Position numbers and translations under genes: made by a program. A stretch of DNA of 64,000 nucleotides, from the NCBI RefSeq assembly GCF_963678635.1, contig NC_087062.1, positions 87,583,845 to 87,647,844 of the forward strand, written 5' to 3'. Below are positions 1-15,000 of the stretch, one piece after another; within the stretch, counting starts at the first letter, position 1; each line of letters starts with the position of its first letter. The stretch is from Symsagittifera roscoffensis (taxonomy: Eukaryota > Xenacoelomorpha > Acoela > Convolutidae). Under the pieces are notes generated by a model, which ran no database searches, was not told the origin of the DNA, and saw only the letters and a list, made by a program, of their open reading frames with translations.

Positions 1-80
1 TCTATGAGTATACATCTGAGTGTGTAAAGGGGGGGGGGGGTGTAAGAATCATCATGTTTGTTTAATGTGAGTCAACTGAC
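1..80. other. Intron of CFAP47-like gene with poly-G tract
   Basis: Downstream of the donor of exon 16 (GTCAGTTG on the minus strand, plus 73-80) the intron begins. A run of about 12 G lies at 29-40. Nothing else is recognised. Confidence 0.6.
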
Positions 81-3000
81 CTGTTCGGTGGTGATTTTGA
101 AGTTGTCGCGGTGTTTGGCCAGGAATGGGTAACAGGTGAGGATGCAATTGTCAGCACATGCAGTCACCATTACCTCAAAACTAAACAAAGACAAATCATA
201 TTTTACGGGACATCAAAAACATGGATGTCACTTTTACGTAGTGAAAAAATAATTAAACAAAGGCGAAAAAAATCTTCACAAGTCTTTGCAAAAAAATGGA
301 CCAAAATTTATTTAAAAAATTTAAAAAAACAAGTGAACGCTCAAAAATTTACAAAAATGCTGATAACTACTACAGATAAAAGCAGATACTTCTGGTGTTT
401 CAGCCCACCTTCTGTCGGAAGAATCGTGGAATAGAATGGGAAGTGTGAAGGACACTGGCTTGGAGGATTTGAAGTAGAGAGTATAGTTGAGAATGCAGGC
501 CTCGTTCATACACTCGCGTATCCGGTTGTAGTTGCTGCTGCTACTTGGCAGACCTCTGGGCTTAATTTTGAGACAGTCGATCAACTCGCCGTCCAGAGAC
601 TCAATTTTGGGCAACGAAATAGTCAACTCCGACTCACTGAAATAATTCGCAATCAAAAATTTTACTCAGATGTTCAAGCTATATAGCCATTAGCTCTGCA
701 CTGGCTCCTCATTTTATTTTTGTTTTTTTTTTTCAAAAAAAAATTATACCATAACTACAGCTTTGAGCTTACAACAGTCAGAAAAAAAACTTTTAAAGTT
801 GGAGACCCCTACCAGTAATTAATTTGTAATTGTCAAAAGGTAAAAATTTAGCACTTTAAGAAGTGTTTTTACCGAGCGTAGGATCGTGCAATAACACTGA
901 AGTCGGCCGTAATTTCCGCTCCAAGTGGCACCGGCATCAAAATGATTCCCGCCGGAGGGTTGAACGTCAGCGCAGGCGCCTTATGCGTCCCACTGAGTGC
1001 CACCGACCGGAACGGAGTCTCATCTTCATTGACGTAGATCAAAAGCTCGCCGCTGTAATCTCCTGTTTCGTTGGCCTTGAAACTGACCGAAAGTTCTATT
1101 TGCTCCTGCACTTCTAGAGACCCGTGCTGAGTTGTTTCATCATTACCCAAGAAGAAAACAGGCGCGGTTTCTGCATTATCGACCAACACAGCTCGCCACG
1201 AAACCTGTTTTGCAATCGCTGTATTTTCAATTGTAAACACAACAGGAGCACTTTCTTCATCCGGTAGCTCTTCGAAAGAAGACTCGAAGTCTATTTTTGT
1301 AGTTGAGAGTTTCAACGGTTGTCGGAGCGCCGTCGCTACAACTCGACGACGAGGAGTCACGACTTCGAATGGCATCACTCGTGGCTTGTTAGTATATGGA
1401 AGCGAAACTGTTCCTGCTCGAGATCCAGGAGTGGAAGGGAATGGGGTCGGAGCAGGAGTCGGGGCTTCTGTGTCGTTGATTGCGACATGTAGTATAAAAT
1501 CATATGAAGCAACCTCAGTTGGTTTAAACTCGAGTGCGAAGTTTGCGCTCTGCTCACCTTCCAATATAACAGTATATACCCGACTGGGCGCTTCAGCCGT
1601 CATTTTCAACTGGACGTTGGAGTCCAGAGATTTGATGCCGAAATCTGGATGCCTGGTCAGATCTAGTTCTACTCTAGCGTCACTGGTAGCTCTGTTAATC
1701 ATTTTGAAAGGCGAAGTAACAACTGATCCGCAATAGCATCCGCCAATTTTGAATGACTTCACGTCTAGTTCTACACTCGGGGGTTCCACGACACCTCCGA
1801 TTCTCAGATCAAGAGTCTTCCAGTTTCTAAAGGATACCATTAGGTGTGAATCGAATTTGATGACCTGTGTCGGATGCAAGGAAACAGTAATTTCCTTGCT
1901 CCCACCGACCGGCACTTTTCCATATATGGGCGAGATTGCTAGACCGTCAAAAGGCGCGGGGTCCACGACCTCGAAAAACGCGTGGTTCTGACTGGGGTTG
2001 TATAGCACAGCCGTTCTAGTGGTGGTCATGTTCAGAGGGACGTTGTCGAACAGTACCCTTCTGTCTATGAATTGTACTTGTGGTTGTCCAAATTTGGCCG
2101 TGCATTTCAGTTTGATTGAGTTTCCGCCGTGTACTTGGAGCACGAATTCGCCCGCATCACAGGCTGTGTAGGAAGGATGGAAGACAACTTCGCAGATGAG
2201 CTCCTGAGATGCCTCGACGCAGCCTACAAAAAACGAAAAATCATATTTCTAAACTGATAAACATTTGTTGAAAAATTTGGACTGCAATCCAAATCATGAT
2301 GAAACCCGAAACACGTTTCAAATAGATAAGAGTTCTCTTTGTGACCTAAATTTATGAAAAAAAATTGCCTTGCTATAGTATTTTTGCACTGTTCGCGAGT
2401 ATAATTAATTAGAACGAGTGAAACAAATAAGATTTGAATGATAGAAAACAAGTATCACTTTTCGATTACATTAATTCAAGTTTAATAATCCAAAAAGATC
2501 TTTTTCTTGAATTGAATTTTTCTATTTTATGTTTTATCCCTTTTCTGATGAAAAAAGGAACAAGCTTCAAAAAGACTGCCTCGGATGCAATGCCTCTGTG
2601 CAGCAATTACAATGCGCCCCAAAGCACACCTTGAGATTCGTGGAATATTCTGGTCAAGGCAAACCGCGACCCCTCAAGTGAATACAGCCTATACAATAAC
2701 AACAACAACAGGCTTCGAAATGATTTTCGAAATCTAAATAATTTGATGGCAGCTTGAGAAAGAACAGTACAAAGTCTTGAGAAAGCGATTTCTTTGTGAC
2801 GAAATAACAGCGAAACAAGACTGCTCGTATACCAGGGCAAAACACTGAATGTTCTGAATTCCCATTAACTCGTCTCGAATAATTTTTGTTTTTGAAATCT
2901 TGACAAACTTTTTTAGGCTGATATTATTAAATTTCAAGTGTTAAAATCTGAGTCAAGTATGGAATCGATAAGATTAATTAGCTTACCTCAATTCATATAG

Positions 3001-6000
3001 AAACGATTTGTAGCGCGGGATAATTTGCCATGCGTAAAAAATGCGCGTTACACTTTCAGCATCAAAGTATAAAACAAGCAGTTTAGTAGGATTCGATTCA
3101 CAGCGAATGTCAAGTAAATATAGTGGCGAGGGCAACCCTCTTGTGAACACGAAGATTCAGGGATCGAGCCCCGAGAATTTTTTTTGAAAAATGGTCTGAA
3201 AGAAAAACCTTACGAGCATACTTAGTCTTTACTTTCTTCATAAGTTGGAACAAAAGAAAACCCGAATGTACATTCCTCTTTTTCTTCGAACGTTGGAACA
3301 ATAATACGTACAAATTGTTTGCCTGGTTTACTTTCGGAAAAACTTTTTGGTGCGGAACAATAATTCGTGTTAAGCGTTCAGCATCATAGATAGAGTCTTC
3401 AAAGTATTAAACGAGCAGTTTAGGAACGCATAAAGCAAATTCAGGATAGTGTGTAGCATATCCGCTATGGAATTTCTTCGAAATTCGGAACAAAAATATA
3501 CGAGCACAATAGAATGAGCAGTTTTTTAACACAATTTTCTTGACTATTTTTTTAAAAATTAAATGCTAAATTTGTAATAAGTTAGCTTTGAAGCCTCCCC
3601 GATAGCAGTGAGATATTTTAAGGAAAAAGTTTCACTCTTGTTTTGTTCCGATTACTAGTGGAAATTGTAAAATACAATGTTTCAGATGGCCCAAAAATTC
3701 TGCTGAAAACGGCCATTTGGAAAATTGAAATATTAATGAGTCACGCGGCTATGGCTGTGGCCACGAAAAAATTTAGAACAACCCAAATTTCCCACTCATC
3801 CCACCCTACCTGTCGCTGGCCGGACGGAGAAAGCAGTGCCCTGTTCCCCAATGATGGGACTCCATGTGAACTCGGCCGCGTAGTTCCTCTTGTTAATCAG
3901 CGTCACAGTCTCCCGGAAAACAATAGGTCCTCCGCCTGCCGAACAGCCTCCTACATCCGGACGCAGTACTAAGTCAGTCTCGCTCAGTTCCAGTGCCACC
4001 GGGACCACATCGGCGTAGACCAGAATATGGTTTACATGCGTATAGTTGATGGTGTAGGAAATGTTCCTAAAAATTAAAAAAAAAAGCAACTAGTCGCTAT
4101 GCTATCTAGCTAATTGTGACATCCATCGAAAAAATTTGGTTGGCTTTCAAAACAGGTAGACTAACTTTTCGATTTTTGTGAACCCTTAGCACCAACCCAC
4201 CCCCTCAAAATATTCTAGACCCGCCCCTGAAAATACTTGATCTTGGATTTGATTTGATTAGATTATCTGGTGGCATTTTCCTTTTCAGTTTTCGAGGAGT
4301 TGATGACTGTGTAAGCATCGAGTGCGTGAGACTGTGTTACCTTTGGAAGCGTCCCTTGGTGTTGCTCTCGAACACCAGTGGGAGAGTGGCCTTGGAGTGG
4401 GAAGGGATGACCTGAGTCAGGGGACTGGTCTGTCTCAACTCCCTGCAGTCTATGTTCACTGCCAAGTGGATGTGTTGACCCAAGTTGTTCGCGATCACCA
4501 GGTCTTTGCTGTTCACAGACCTAGACACACACAAAACCCATCCTAGCCTATCATTAAAAAAAAGAAAATATAATAATCTTACAGCCACCAAATAAAAATC
4601 TGGGAAGCAGCATGAAACCAGGATGATACAGTTGTGAAAAGTCAGGTTTATAAACAACGTGTCATAACTAACACACGAGTATAAAACTCTTAAAACAAGT
4701 TTGTCAAAGTTGCATGCCCAATCAAACTGTATTAAGAAGCGATGTTGTCTTGTTGTTAAGTAACAAAAAAAAAACTAAAAAGCTTTAAAGAGATAAAGTT
4801 TCTTATTCTTTCACTGCTTGATCAATTTGTTCTCAGATCTATTGGTTTTCACGCAAACGACATTACAAAAATCCGGGGTGCGTACAGTAAACCGATGTGT
4901 CAGTAAATTACCAGATCAGTAAACCGATTTACGTAATAATTACATCAATTGCAGAATTAAAGCTTTATAGAATAAATGTTTTCTGAGCTAGAACAATAAC
5001 TTTAAAACCACGGGGCGCATGGGAAGAGTTATCTTATTCCATTTTAAAATTCAATTTATGTTTTAAGGAAAAAAATTGTCATTTTGTAAAAATCTCAGTT
5101 TTTAGCTAACGTGATTATGTAATTAAATCATGAATTTTCGGTTTACTGATCTGGTCCGCACGTTTTCGGTTTACTGATACATCTATTTACTGATCTATCG
5201 CCAAAAATCCGTTCGCAACTTAGAGGGAACCCCCTAAAAATAATTTTAAATCGGCCATCTATAGTTGCGTATTTCAAGTGACAACGACATACCAATACCG
5301 CCGAAAAATCTAAGCTTCCTGACAGGAATATATAGCAAATATGGGAGAACTCTCGACAATCCACTCCCCTATTGTCAAAAACATAGACAAACAACTCGAG
5401 AAACCTCTCAGAAAACCTTGAAAATTCAAAAACCTTTTGGAAATGCCATTTGCAATATGAGCTATAAAAACGTTTGTATTTTCGTATAAATATAAATTGT
5501 AGATGAATTGCCTTAAGCAAATCTGTCCGTAGTCGACCGAAGGTGGTCCCACAACCACACTTCGCAGCTGCTGTGACGTCAGAATCTTCGCACAGTCCAC
5601 CTTCTCCTGATTGGATGACGGCTGCGCATTCAGTCCATCCACCACTTTACGTCTACTCGCCTTCTCCTCCAACTCGTTCAGACTCTTCGCACTCAGAAGT
5701 TTGTTCACGTTCCCATCATCTGCTGCTCCTGTGTCTCGGCTGTCACCTTTCTGCTTGCCAGTCTGACCAGTTTTATTCGGCTTGCTCTTACTGTCGGCTG
5801 CTTGAACGAAAATTACCAAAAATGAAAAATGGTATTTATCAGATTTTATTCAAATATCGCGTGATACAAACGTGAATTTAACAGAACAGACCATTGCAAA
5901 AAACGTGCAAATAGAAGAAACCATCAAGAAATTTAACCAAACAGAACCACATACGTCAAATTGTACTTTTAAGCAAAACTTCATTTAAAAATCAAAAACC

Positions 6001-9000
6001 CATTAGTCTAACTAATGAATAGATATAAATCACTCGGTTCCAAACTGCATCAGAACTCTTTACCGCATTGGAACATTTCGCTTAAGTTCCTTGTCCAGTA
6101 GTGGCGACTCAAATCGTCGAAGTAATTCTCAGAAGAAGCTGTCATGAAACATTGTCATAAAAAGGACAAAATGCTACCTACATACATCAAAGCGCGACCA
6201 TGTATGTCAAATTAGAAAATATACAGATTGATCACGTGAACATAACTTAAACAAAACAGAGGAAAGGTCGGTTATACCCTAACACATGCCTCAAACGCCA
6301 TGTTTTTAAACTAATTTCAGACATTATTTTAGCTTGGCCTAAATTCGCAAAAATTTATGATTAGTTTTGATTTAGTTTATGATAGTTTTCATTGTGTCTA
6401 AATTTTGTCATATCTTGGAATTAGCTAAGCGGCTAGGCATAACTTGCGTTTGAGTGACTAAGCTGAACTCCTTAAGATCAATATCGGGGGGGGGGGGGGG
6501 GGGAGGAGGTAGAGGGGGGCTCATACCTTTCATCTCCTGTTCCAGTTCCGCAACTGCCGGCCTTGGGGGTTTAAGTCCATTGGCCGGCTTCAACCCAATG
6601 TTCACAGGGTCACTCAACTCCATGTGTTGTTTGGTGTCTTTCTTGTCCATGCGCAAATTCCTATTAAATCAAAACAGTGAAGTAAGGAAAAAAACACTTA
6701 CTGTTTTCATAGCATTAGCTGAACTGCTTCGCATTTCTACGATGCAAATTTCCGTTACAGTACTCAACTTATTGTCATCGATTAGTATAAAAAAAAACAT
6801 AATTATATATTTTTTATTGTTCCGACCATTTGCAAAATGGGGAGGAACTTTGTATTCCAGTGTTTTAGTTTTTTTTTTGTTTTCCACGCAAAATCAGGTA
6901 CCACAAATAATCATCGGACTGGATTGCGTGATATATCATATTAAAGCCATTTCAGTCGTGATTCGAACCAAAAAGAGAGTGAAGAAAGTTCCAAAATTTT
7001 TTCTCCGTGTTGAGAAAAACCGGATTGAATTTTTTGATTTTTCGTCATAATTCGAGCGAATAAAGTAAGCGAGCAGGCTTACAACAGCTGAATCAGGCCT
7101 AATTTTAGACCTTAAAATTTAATTTCAAGCAAGTAAAACTAGTTCTTGGAGTTTTTTTTAGCCTCATTTTGTGAACCAAAACTTTCAAAAAATCTCTGAA
7201 AAAAATATTGAAAAAAAATTTTTCTGAAACTTTTTTTTCTAGTTTGTCTAGTACTTTTTCCACAAAAACTTTGTCCAGTTTGCCTATATTGCTATGACTG
7301 TCTAATATGCCTAAATAATATTTTTACGTCAGCTCCTTTTATCACACCAAGCAAAAAACGTTTTTCAATTATTTGGAAAAAAAACTTTCTAAACCATAGT
7401 TTTCTAAAGACCATGGTCGGAACATTCTGTGCTACTTGCTCAGTAACCGGCAATCCTTGTTTTTCTTTTTTTTGTTTCCACGCAAAATCAGCTACTACAA
7501 ATAATCATCGGAGAGACTTGACTAATATATCTTATTAAAGCCTTTATAGTCGTGATTCGAACAACATTAAAAAATTTCATAAAAAAACCCAGGGTCAAGA
7601 AAAACCGATTTGAAATTTTTGGTTTTTCATCTTAATTCGAGCAAATAAAGTGAGCGAGTAGGTTTACAATAGCTTATTTTAAAGACTTAAAAGCTAAAAT
7701 AAAACGTAAAAACCTAGTTGCTCTCGAGTAACGCTAGTTTGTTTTTGCATTTTAACGCTTTTTTGGAATCACAAACTTCAAAAAATCTAAAAAACTGCAA
7801 AATTTGAAAAATTTGATTTTTTATTGATTTTTTTTTTTCGTTTTTCTAGTAATTTTTCTGGAAAAATGGTTTTTTAATTTGCTTATTTTACTATGACAGT
7901 CGAACATGCCTAATCTTAAGTTCTTCGTTCAGCTCCTTTTATCACACCACGTCGAAAAAAACACACTAATTTGAAAAAAAAATTTGCTGTATTTTTAAGA
8001 CTATGCTCGGAACATTCTGTGCTACTTGTACAGTAACTGGCTATCCTTGTTTAATGCTCTACAAATGATCGCCATAAAAATTGAAAACCAACATCCTTTC
8101 TAAGTCCACCAGCTGAACTTAACTGACCTCGTGTGTTGTATGTAGTTGATGTACTTCTCCTTGTGGGCTTTGACCTCTCTCGCCTCTTCCTCCGAGTAGG
8201 CGTAATCAGGGTCCACATACGAGTATCTATTCGTCTGGGTAAACAGTGACCTAAACGAGATAAAAAATTAAACAACAGTCATTGAACACTCTTCTTCCAA
8301 CTTCTCAAGAGGACATCAATTCATTGACATGTTTCAACTTTTAGAGTCTGAAAATTGGCTGTTCTGAACCAGAGCTATTAACACTGTAATCGAAAGGCAC
8401 ACATGAAATAACTCAAAATAAAACTTCATATTTAGAAAGCTGTTACCATGTAAATCTTTTGGGCTTCGTGTTTCAGTTGAAAAGCTCAATGCAATACTTC
8501 ATGGAACTTTGCAGCTCTAAGTTTTGATCCAATCCAGGTGCAAAATCCAAGTATAAATTTTTCTCAATTCGCTTTGAACGTAGTCTTAGCCTCATCATTA
8601 GAACGATCAACACATCCCCCCCTCCTCAAAAAAATGATACATCCCTGTTAGAACTAACTTGAAATGTGTTCCACTGGGTCTGACACTGACTGCCCTGTCA
8701 TTGGGGAACGAGACAAGGGTGGTGTCTTTGCGCATGAACAGCTGCTGTTCATTGAGCTCATTTCTGTTCGCGTGAACAGAATCAACACGGGGTGCATTCA
8801 GAACGGCACACTTGGGGGTGAAGGGCTTCAGTTGTTGCAGGGTAGTTTCCGCGTTGGGACCAACCTACATGACAGAGACGAAATTGAGCTTCGCACCACA
8901 ATCGATGCAAAAAAAAAACAAACCAATTGCCAAAAAAAAACGACAATGAAAAAGTTTCAGAAGTAAAACAATTTTAAGAGAAATAACGACCCATTTTCCA

Positions 9001-12000
9001 TCACAGTTATGATTCATAAGATTTAGTTTACAGACACATTTATGATTTGTTAATTCAAACTAAGATAGAATAAACCCAGGAGATGAAACTTATTCATTTC
9101 TCGAAGCAGAGGGAGAGAGAGATACGAATTTTGGACAATTTAAGAGCGTGACAAATAAGCAGACAATATTTTTAATGGCAAAAATACTTCAACCTATGAT
9201 AGGCAAAATAATCCACCAACCTCGTTGTGCACTAGTGGAGTGATTCCTGGGTTGTACTTGATGGGTGGTATTTGGGTCACTGGTTTGCTCTGGCCTGTCA
9301 GGGGAATGTAGATGGTGTGAATTGGGGTCAAAGTCAAGGTCATCGGAGAAAGAAGGGCTGAAGATGATGAGTCACCACTGCTGTCTGATGTGTTGACTAC
9401 AGGACCCAGTATTTCAATCAGTTGGGTCGTGTTGAAAACTCCAGCTTGATTGGGTAGGAAAGAGAACAGAATTTCCTACAAAAACGCCAAAACTCAAGTA
9501 AAGATGATTTCAAAACCAGAATTTCTGGCTTAAGATTGGTAATCAAACGAGAAAGCCCATTGAAGAATTTTTTCTCAAATTTGGCCTGAAGTTACAGTAA
9601 GTAGGTTTGTAAGTTTGTTCTTCCAAACTTAGTTGGCCCGAGAAAAGGTCATTTAAGACTAAGAATTCTTTTTTATTCTATAGTTTCATTCGAAATTTTT
9701 TAAAAGTGTTGAACTTTGAGTTTTCTTAACCTTACCTCAGAATGTGAAACTTAAACAGAAACATGTTGTGTGAAGATACTCAAAAAACTTTAAAAAATAT
9801 CGGAAACGTTTTTGATGTTCATTTTTTTTCAAGTTAGTAAAAGCTTTCAAAAATTTACAGAAAGCACCTTATTTTTCAAAATCCATATTTCGAGCACTTT
9901 TCGTAGTCCAAGTAGAAGCCGAGTACGCGTTTCGCTTTTATTTTTCGCTATTACTTTTTTTCGCGTTACTCACAGAGTGGGTGAGTGAAAAACGTGAGTG
10001 AAGAGATACTGGCCTCACCTGGGACTTGCTGGGTGGGATATTTCCCTTCTTGGGGTCGGTTGAGAAGTGGGCGACTCTTTTGAACTTGAAGTGGATAGGG
10101 AGGGTGTCTGACTCATTGGTCAATTCACACACCAACTCCCTCCTCTCCCCCACCTCACACTCCTCGAAGTCGAAGCGTCTCAAGGGGGGAGTGAGGGACA
10201 CCAGGATGGGCAGAGCAGTCCCCACCAACGCCAACTCCATCCGGGGGACTAAGCGATCATCATTACACCAAACACAAAAAATATTTTGCATAGTAACCTA
10301 CGCAAGCTTCATGTACTTTTTTGTTAAAATCAGCATAAATATCTGTAGCAAAAACTGATAAATTTTGGGTTTTAATCATAGAAATTTTTTTTTTCATTAA
10401 GTTTAATACCATGCAAAGGAAGATCACTGAACTGTCTTAGAAAGCAAAATTAATAGAAATAATTTATGAGCAATAATAATGTTAATTTTTGCACAATTTT
10501 TGACAATGTTTTCTTACTGAGGTCATTTTTGGCAATTTCAGGTACACTGGCCCACCCGTTAAATTATTTTCAACACAGGCTAATCCGAGCTCCGAGCTTC
10601 GCAGCACAGCGATACCAAGGAAAATACCAAGAATCAAAAAGATAATGTGTCTCAAACGAAAAGTGAAAAGCTTGATTGAAATATTATGTTGAAGAAATTT
10701 TAGGCGAAAAAAACTATAAAAATCATGTTGCAATAGTTATAGAATGTAATTACCTAAAACATAAGAAGGATTTGGGCTACTTGAACTTCACTCACTTCTT
10801 TTTCATAACTAACTTAAAGAAACCAGAAGAGAGAAATTTTTGTTTAAAAAAATGAGATCAAAAACTCCTAAAGGTACTCAAAAACGTTGATTCAAACCTT
10901 GCAACCGAACAACTGCATATTTTACTGGAACAATCCCGGATAAAAAGGCCCTATCCGAGAGTTGCTATAAATTAAGATCAAAAGTAAATAGAAAAAAATT
11001 TAAAAACTGAACAAAAATATATGCAACAGTTTCAAACAATTGGCAAAAAAATTTTGCCAAAAAATGTGGAAAAAAAACATCAGCAAAAGAGAACTACCTT
11101 CCTGAATCTCGTGCGACAGTTAAGTCAAAACTGCAAAAAAAAACTTTTTAAGTTTATGAATATTTTCGAAAATTTTCTGCCATATTAAAACAATACGCTA
11201 TGCCATCAACTTGAATCAATTTCATGTGACATTGATCTAACCTATTACACATCAGACTAATTTAACCTGAAATTAATGCCAAGCGCTTTAAGAGCAAAAA
11301 ACCAGAAACCATCTATCCGAAAAAGTGAAAAATTAGGGCAGCAAAACTTTTCAACAGAAAAATTCAAAAAAGAAATCGTTCTATTACCAAATAATTCGGC
11401 GGGTATATAAATTTAAATCAATGAAATATGTTTCAACACTTGAACCCTTCAAAAATTGATATGAAATCAGTAAAACTGACAAAAAATCAATTTATTTCTT
11501 AACATTTTTCCAACTGTACACATTACCACTTCAGAAGCTCTAGACCAGCTGTTAAACAACAGCTGTTCAACAAGCTAATTTGCTTTAAAAAATGGAGATT
11601 TCAAAATTGGCACAAAAGCGAACTTCGCAAACACTAACGAGAACACAAACAAAATCAGTTTTATAAAATGAAATAAGAAAAAGTAGAAACAAGCCACCAT
11701 TAGTAAGACTTTGCAACGTATCGGATTCAAACCTGCAACCGCGTGATTTGGAATCTCTTGTCTTGCCCTCTCGGCCATGCCACGGACGCTTACTTATCGG
11801 CAAACACGAAGTCACGAATAAAGCAGCAACATATGCTAACACACTTGCCAATGCTATGCAGCAAAAGTGGCACCAAATACAAATAGACACAATTTCGCAT
11901 GTAATAATTTGGAATATGACAAACTGAAAGCCTCCACAATAACTTTGCATGTAATAAATTGGAAAGCAGAGAGCCAAATTATGTCTAAATTATGCATTTC

Positions 12001-15000
12001 AAAAAAATTGAGATATATTGATGTTGAAAAACTCTGAAATCAAGTTATTTTATTGTACTGTTGTTTGAAACAAACACCCTTTTTCGGTTCATTTGATGAA
12101 ATAAAAAAAGTATCAACTGTGTTAAATTGTTCCTAATCGAATGTCAAAGCACATTCTATTAAAAAAATCGTATAGATGCCACCAAAAGTGGCACCAATGA
12201 TTGCGACTTAGGTTGGAAAAAAATAGTCGTACTATTACTCTACTCCCGCAAAAGTTCGCAAGTGTAAAGATCCTGTGAACAAAGTTGTTTACGGTAAAAA
12301 GTCTATTTTACAATAACCGATTACAATACCCTTGCTAATCGCGAGGGTTATAAAAGGCACCTTATGTCTGGGCTCTTTTCCAGTCCATCCCCNNNNNNNN
12401 NNNNNNNNNNNNNNNNNNNNNNNNNNNNNNNNNNNNNNNNNNNNNNNNNNNNNNNNNNNNNNNNNNNNNNNNNNNNNNNNNNNNNNNNNNNNNNNNNNNN
12501 NNNNNNNNNNNNNNNNNNNNNNNNNNNNNNNNNNNNNNNNNNNNNNNNNNNNNNNNNNNNNNNNNNNNNNNNNNNNNNNNNNNNNNNNNNNNTGTTTGTT
12601 TTCGACTGGTTTTCTGCGCAACAAAGTTATCTGGCACTTTTTCTATAAAACAGGGTCCATAGTAATCAACTTTTGGCTTTTTTCAAAGAATATTCCAGCT
12701 ATAATTTAGCACCATTAAAATGCGTTTAAGCCTGTCTAAGTCTGTTGTTTTGTGTAACGAAATCACGTTTGTGCCCGTAACTTACGGCCTCCTCGCCCTC
12801 TGCGCCTTCGTCCAGTACTGAGATGAAGTTGACAGGGTCTGGACCATTGTTGAAGAGAATCACAGGCACTACTTTGTCAGTTCCGTAGAATGCACTCCCA
12901 AAGTTCACCTAGAAAACATTTTGAAAACGCATATTTAGATAAGCAAATTAAAAATTGCAAAAATCACTGAAAACAAAGAAGCATAAAATCAAACTGATAT
13001 TTTGCTGATTCAAAGTTTTGTTTGGGTCGATAACTCCATACCCAGAGCAAATATGAAAAAGTTGTTTATTTTTGGCATGGTTTGAAATATCATATCGAAT
13101 ATGGTGGTATACTTTGACTTTTATAGTTTGATAAAGTGTAGTTTGAGCAAACTATACATTTTAACTTTAATAACCCGGGTTGACAAAAAATGTTTATCTT
13201 ACAATTTTAATATATGAAAAAATCCTTATCATACTCTTTCATACAATTTCATAGACTAAAAAAAAGTAAGTATATGAAAATAGCGAAATAAGCATATTTT
13301 TCATAGTATGAAATTTTATAACAAGCATTGTTTCCACTCTGGAATTAAAATTTGAGCTTTTTCATCAGTCTTTTTATCCCAAAAATTGTATAAAAAAATA
13401 GATAAGCATGATAAGCATTTTTCCATACTATGAAATTATATGATAAGCACTTTTTCCATAAACGAAAATACAAAAAGATTGTATTTTGAAATTTTGTGTT
13501 TTATCCGAATCACTAACCACGGATTTTTGGTCACCAGAAAACCCAGAGTGTAACTGGCAGTTACCACGCAGATAAACTAATTTAGGTGATTTTAGCCATT
13601 TAATTAATTGTAACAGTTTCACATTGAATTATATACCAAGAATGTAACTTTTTGTATATGGCTAGATAGTTTTTCGTTTGAGAACGTTAGTGGTAGAAAA
13701 AAAGGCGTTTTTTTACAAATTTATTTTTATCTTAGCAAAAGAAACAAAAAAAATAATAATCGTGCTTACAAAAAAAAACACTTTTTTTGTGATTTTTGGA
13801 TTTTTTGGGTAAAAAACTCATCATGGACTACGTTATAAACACAAAAAGTTAAATTTTGCATGCAAAAATGTTTTTCGTAAAATTTATATTAGAGAACAAA
13901 AGCAAGTTTGCAACCAAAAAAATTATATGATAAGCATTTTTTTCGACCAAAATTAAAATTATGTTTTTGATTGTAAGAAAATGCCCTATCTTAGATATAA
14001 TTACTTAAATCTTTTTTAAGTTACCCGACACGTTCTTTGGTGATTTTTGAAAAAAAAACTCTATGACAAAATGGCTGTCTTATAATTTTCATACATGGAA
14101 AATTCTAAATCATAATTTTCAAATCTTATAATTTTTATCGAAAAATTTAAATCATTTTTCAATGACCAGAAAGCTTCAAAAGAGGCAAATAGACCAAAAA
14201 TGATCATTAAAATTTTTAAAACACTTTTTAAATTTTGTAAGAATTTTGTATAATAAGCATTTTTTCCATAGACTTCATATATGAAACTATGCTAAGTATT
14301 TTTCTTCTATGGACGTCAAACCGGGAAAAAGTAAGGACAAAATAGCAACGATCGAGTTTCACTTTAACAACCAAATTACGGCCAAGTTTAGATCTTTTGA
14401 ATAGTTCGAGGAAAATCGAGGGTTCATTCTAGCCATGTACTTGCAGGGAAAGCGACAGAAACGCGAGAAAAATATTTTTTCATTTCATCGGTTAAAACAA
14501 AAAAAGTGGTGAAAATTTCACGGCATGAAACCTTTGTCCCTTTTATACTATAAACATCAGTATGATTAACAAGTGACCTTTTGCATTTGCTGTCCGCTCT
14601 CTGCGTCCAGTATCTCGAGGGAGTGTTTGACGACATTGCCTGTTATGGACACTACGTCCACTTCCCTTCCCTCCAACGTCACTCTAAATAGACAACACAC
14701 AATCACATCAAAGCACGGAATGACATGTCATTGAACTGAACACGCCATCTCTTAATACTTGGGTGGGTTAAGAACAACCCTTGGGTGGGTTAAGAATACA
14801 GAAGACTCTTTGAAGCTAATGCACACGAATGTTTTCCCCAAATTATTGAATACATGGTTTAAACACAATTTCTGCGTGGGTTTAACTTCATTAAAATGAA
14901 TTAAATGAAGCAATATTTTGCATCTTTCATAACGAAACCCTTGAAATATAAAATTTGTTCCAATTCGGCGGCAGTCAGTAACAATTTTAAAATTTTGCAT

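Larger units (their letters stand above)
10249..12785. other. CFAP47-like intron 5 with assembly gap; a coding exon is probably missing
   Basis: The 2.5-kb interval between exons 5 and 6 is AT-rich and holds a tRNA-like repeat (11715-11788) and 200 N. Exon 5 ends in phase 0 but exon 6 reads with two leading bases, so at least one exon whose length leaves one extra base is expected here. In the family, as I recall it, roughly 100 residues separate the two conserved blocks. I could not find the missing exon in the visible bases. Confidence 0.5.

Noticed and set aside
869-2143. A separate 424-codon protein starting at Met 2143
   Set aside because: The frame is open upstream to a splice acceptor at 2224 and continues the ASH series; the Met is internal to CFAP47-like exon 14.
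11715-11788. Functional tRNA-Ser/Leu gene
   Set aside because: A and B boxes are good but the acceptor strands do not pair and arm lengths are wrong; a SINE fragment fits better.
12289-12709. ORFs spanning the N run
   Set aside because: They are open only because undetermined bases cannot encode stops.
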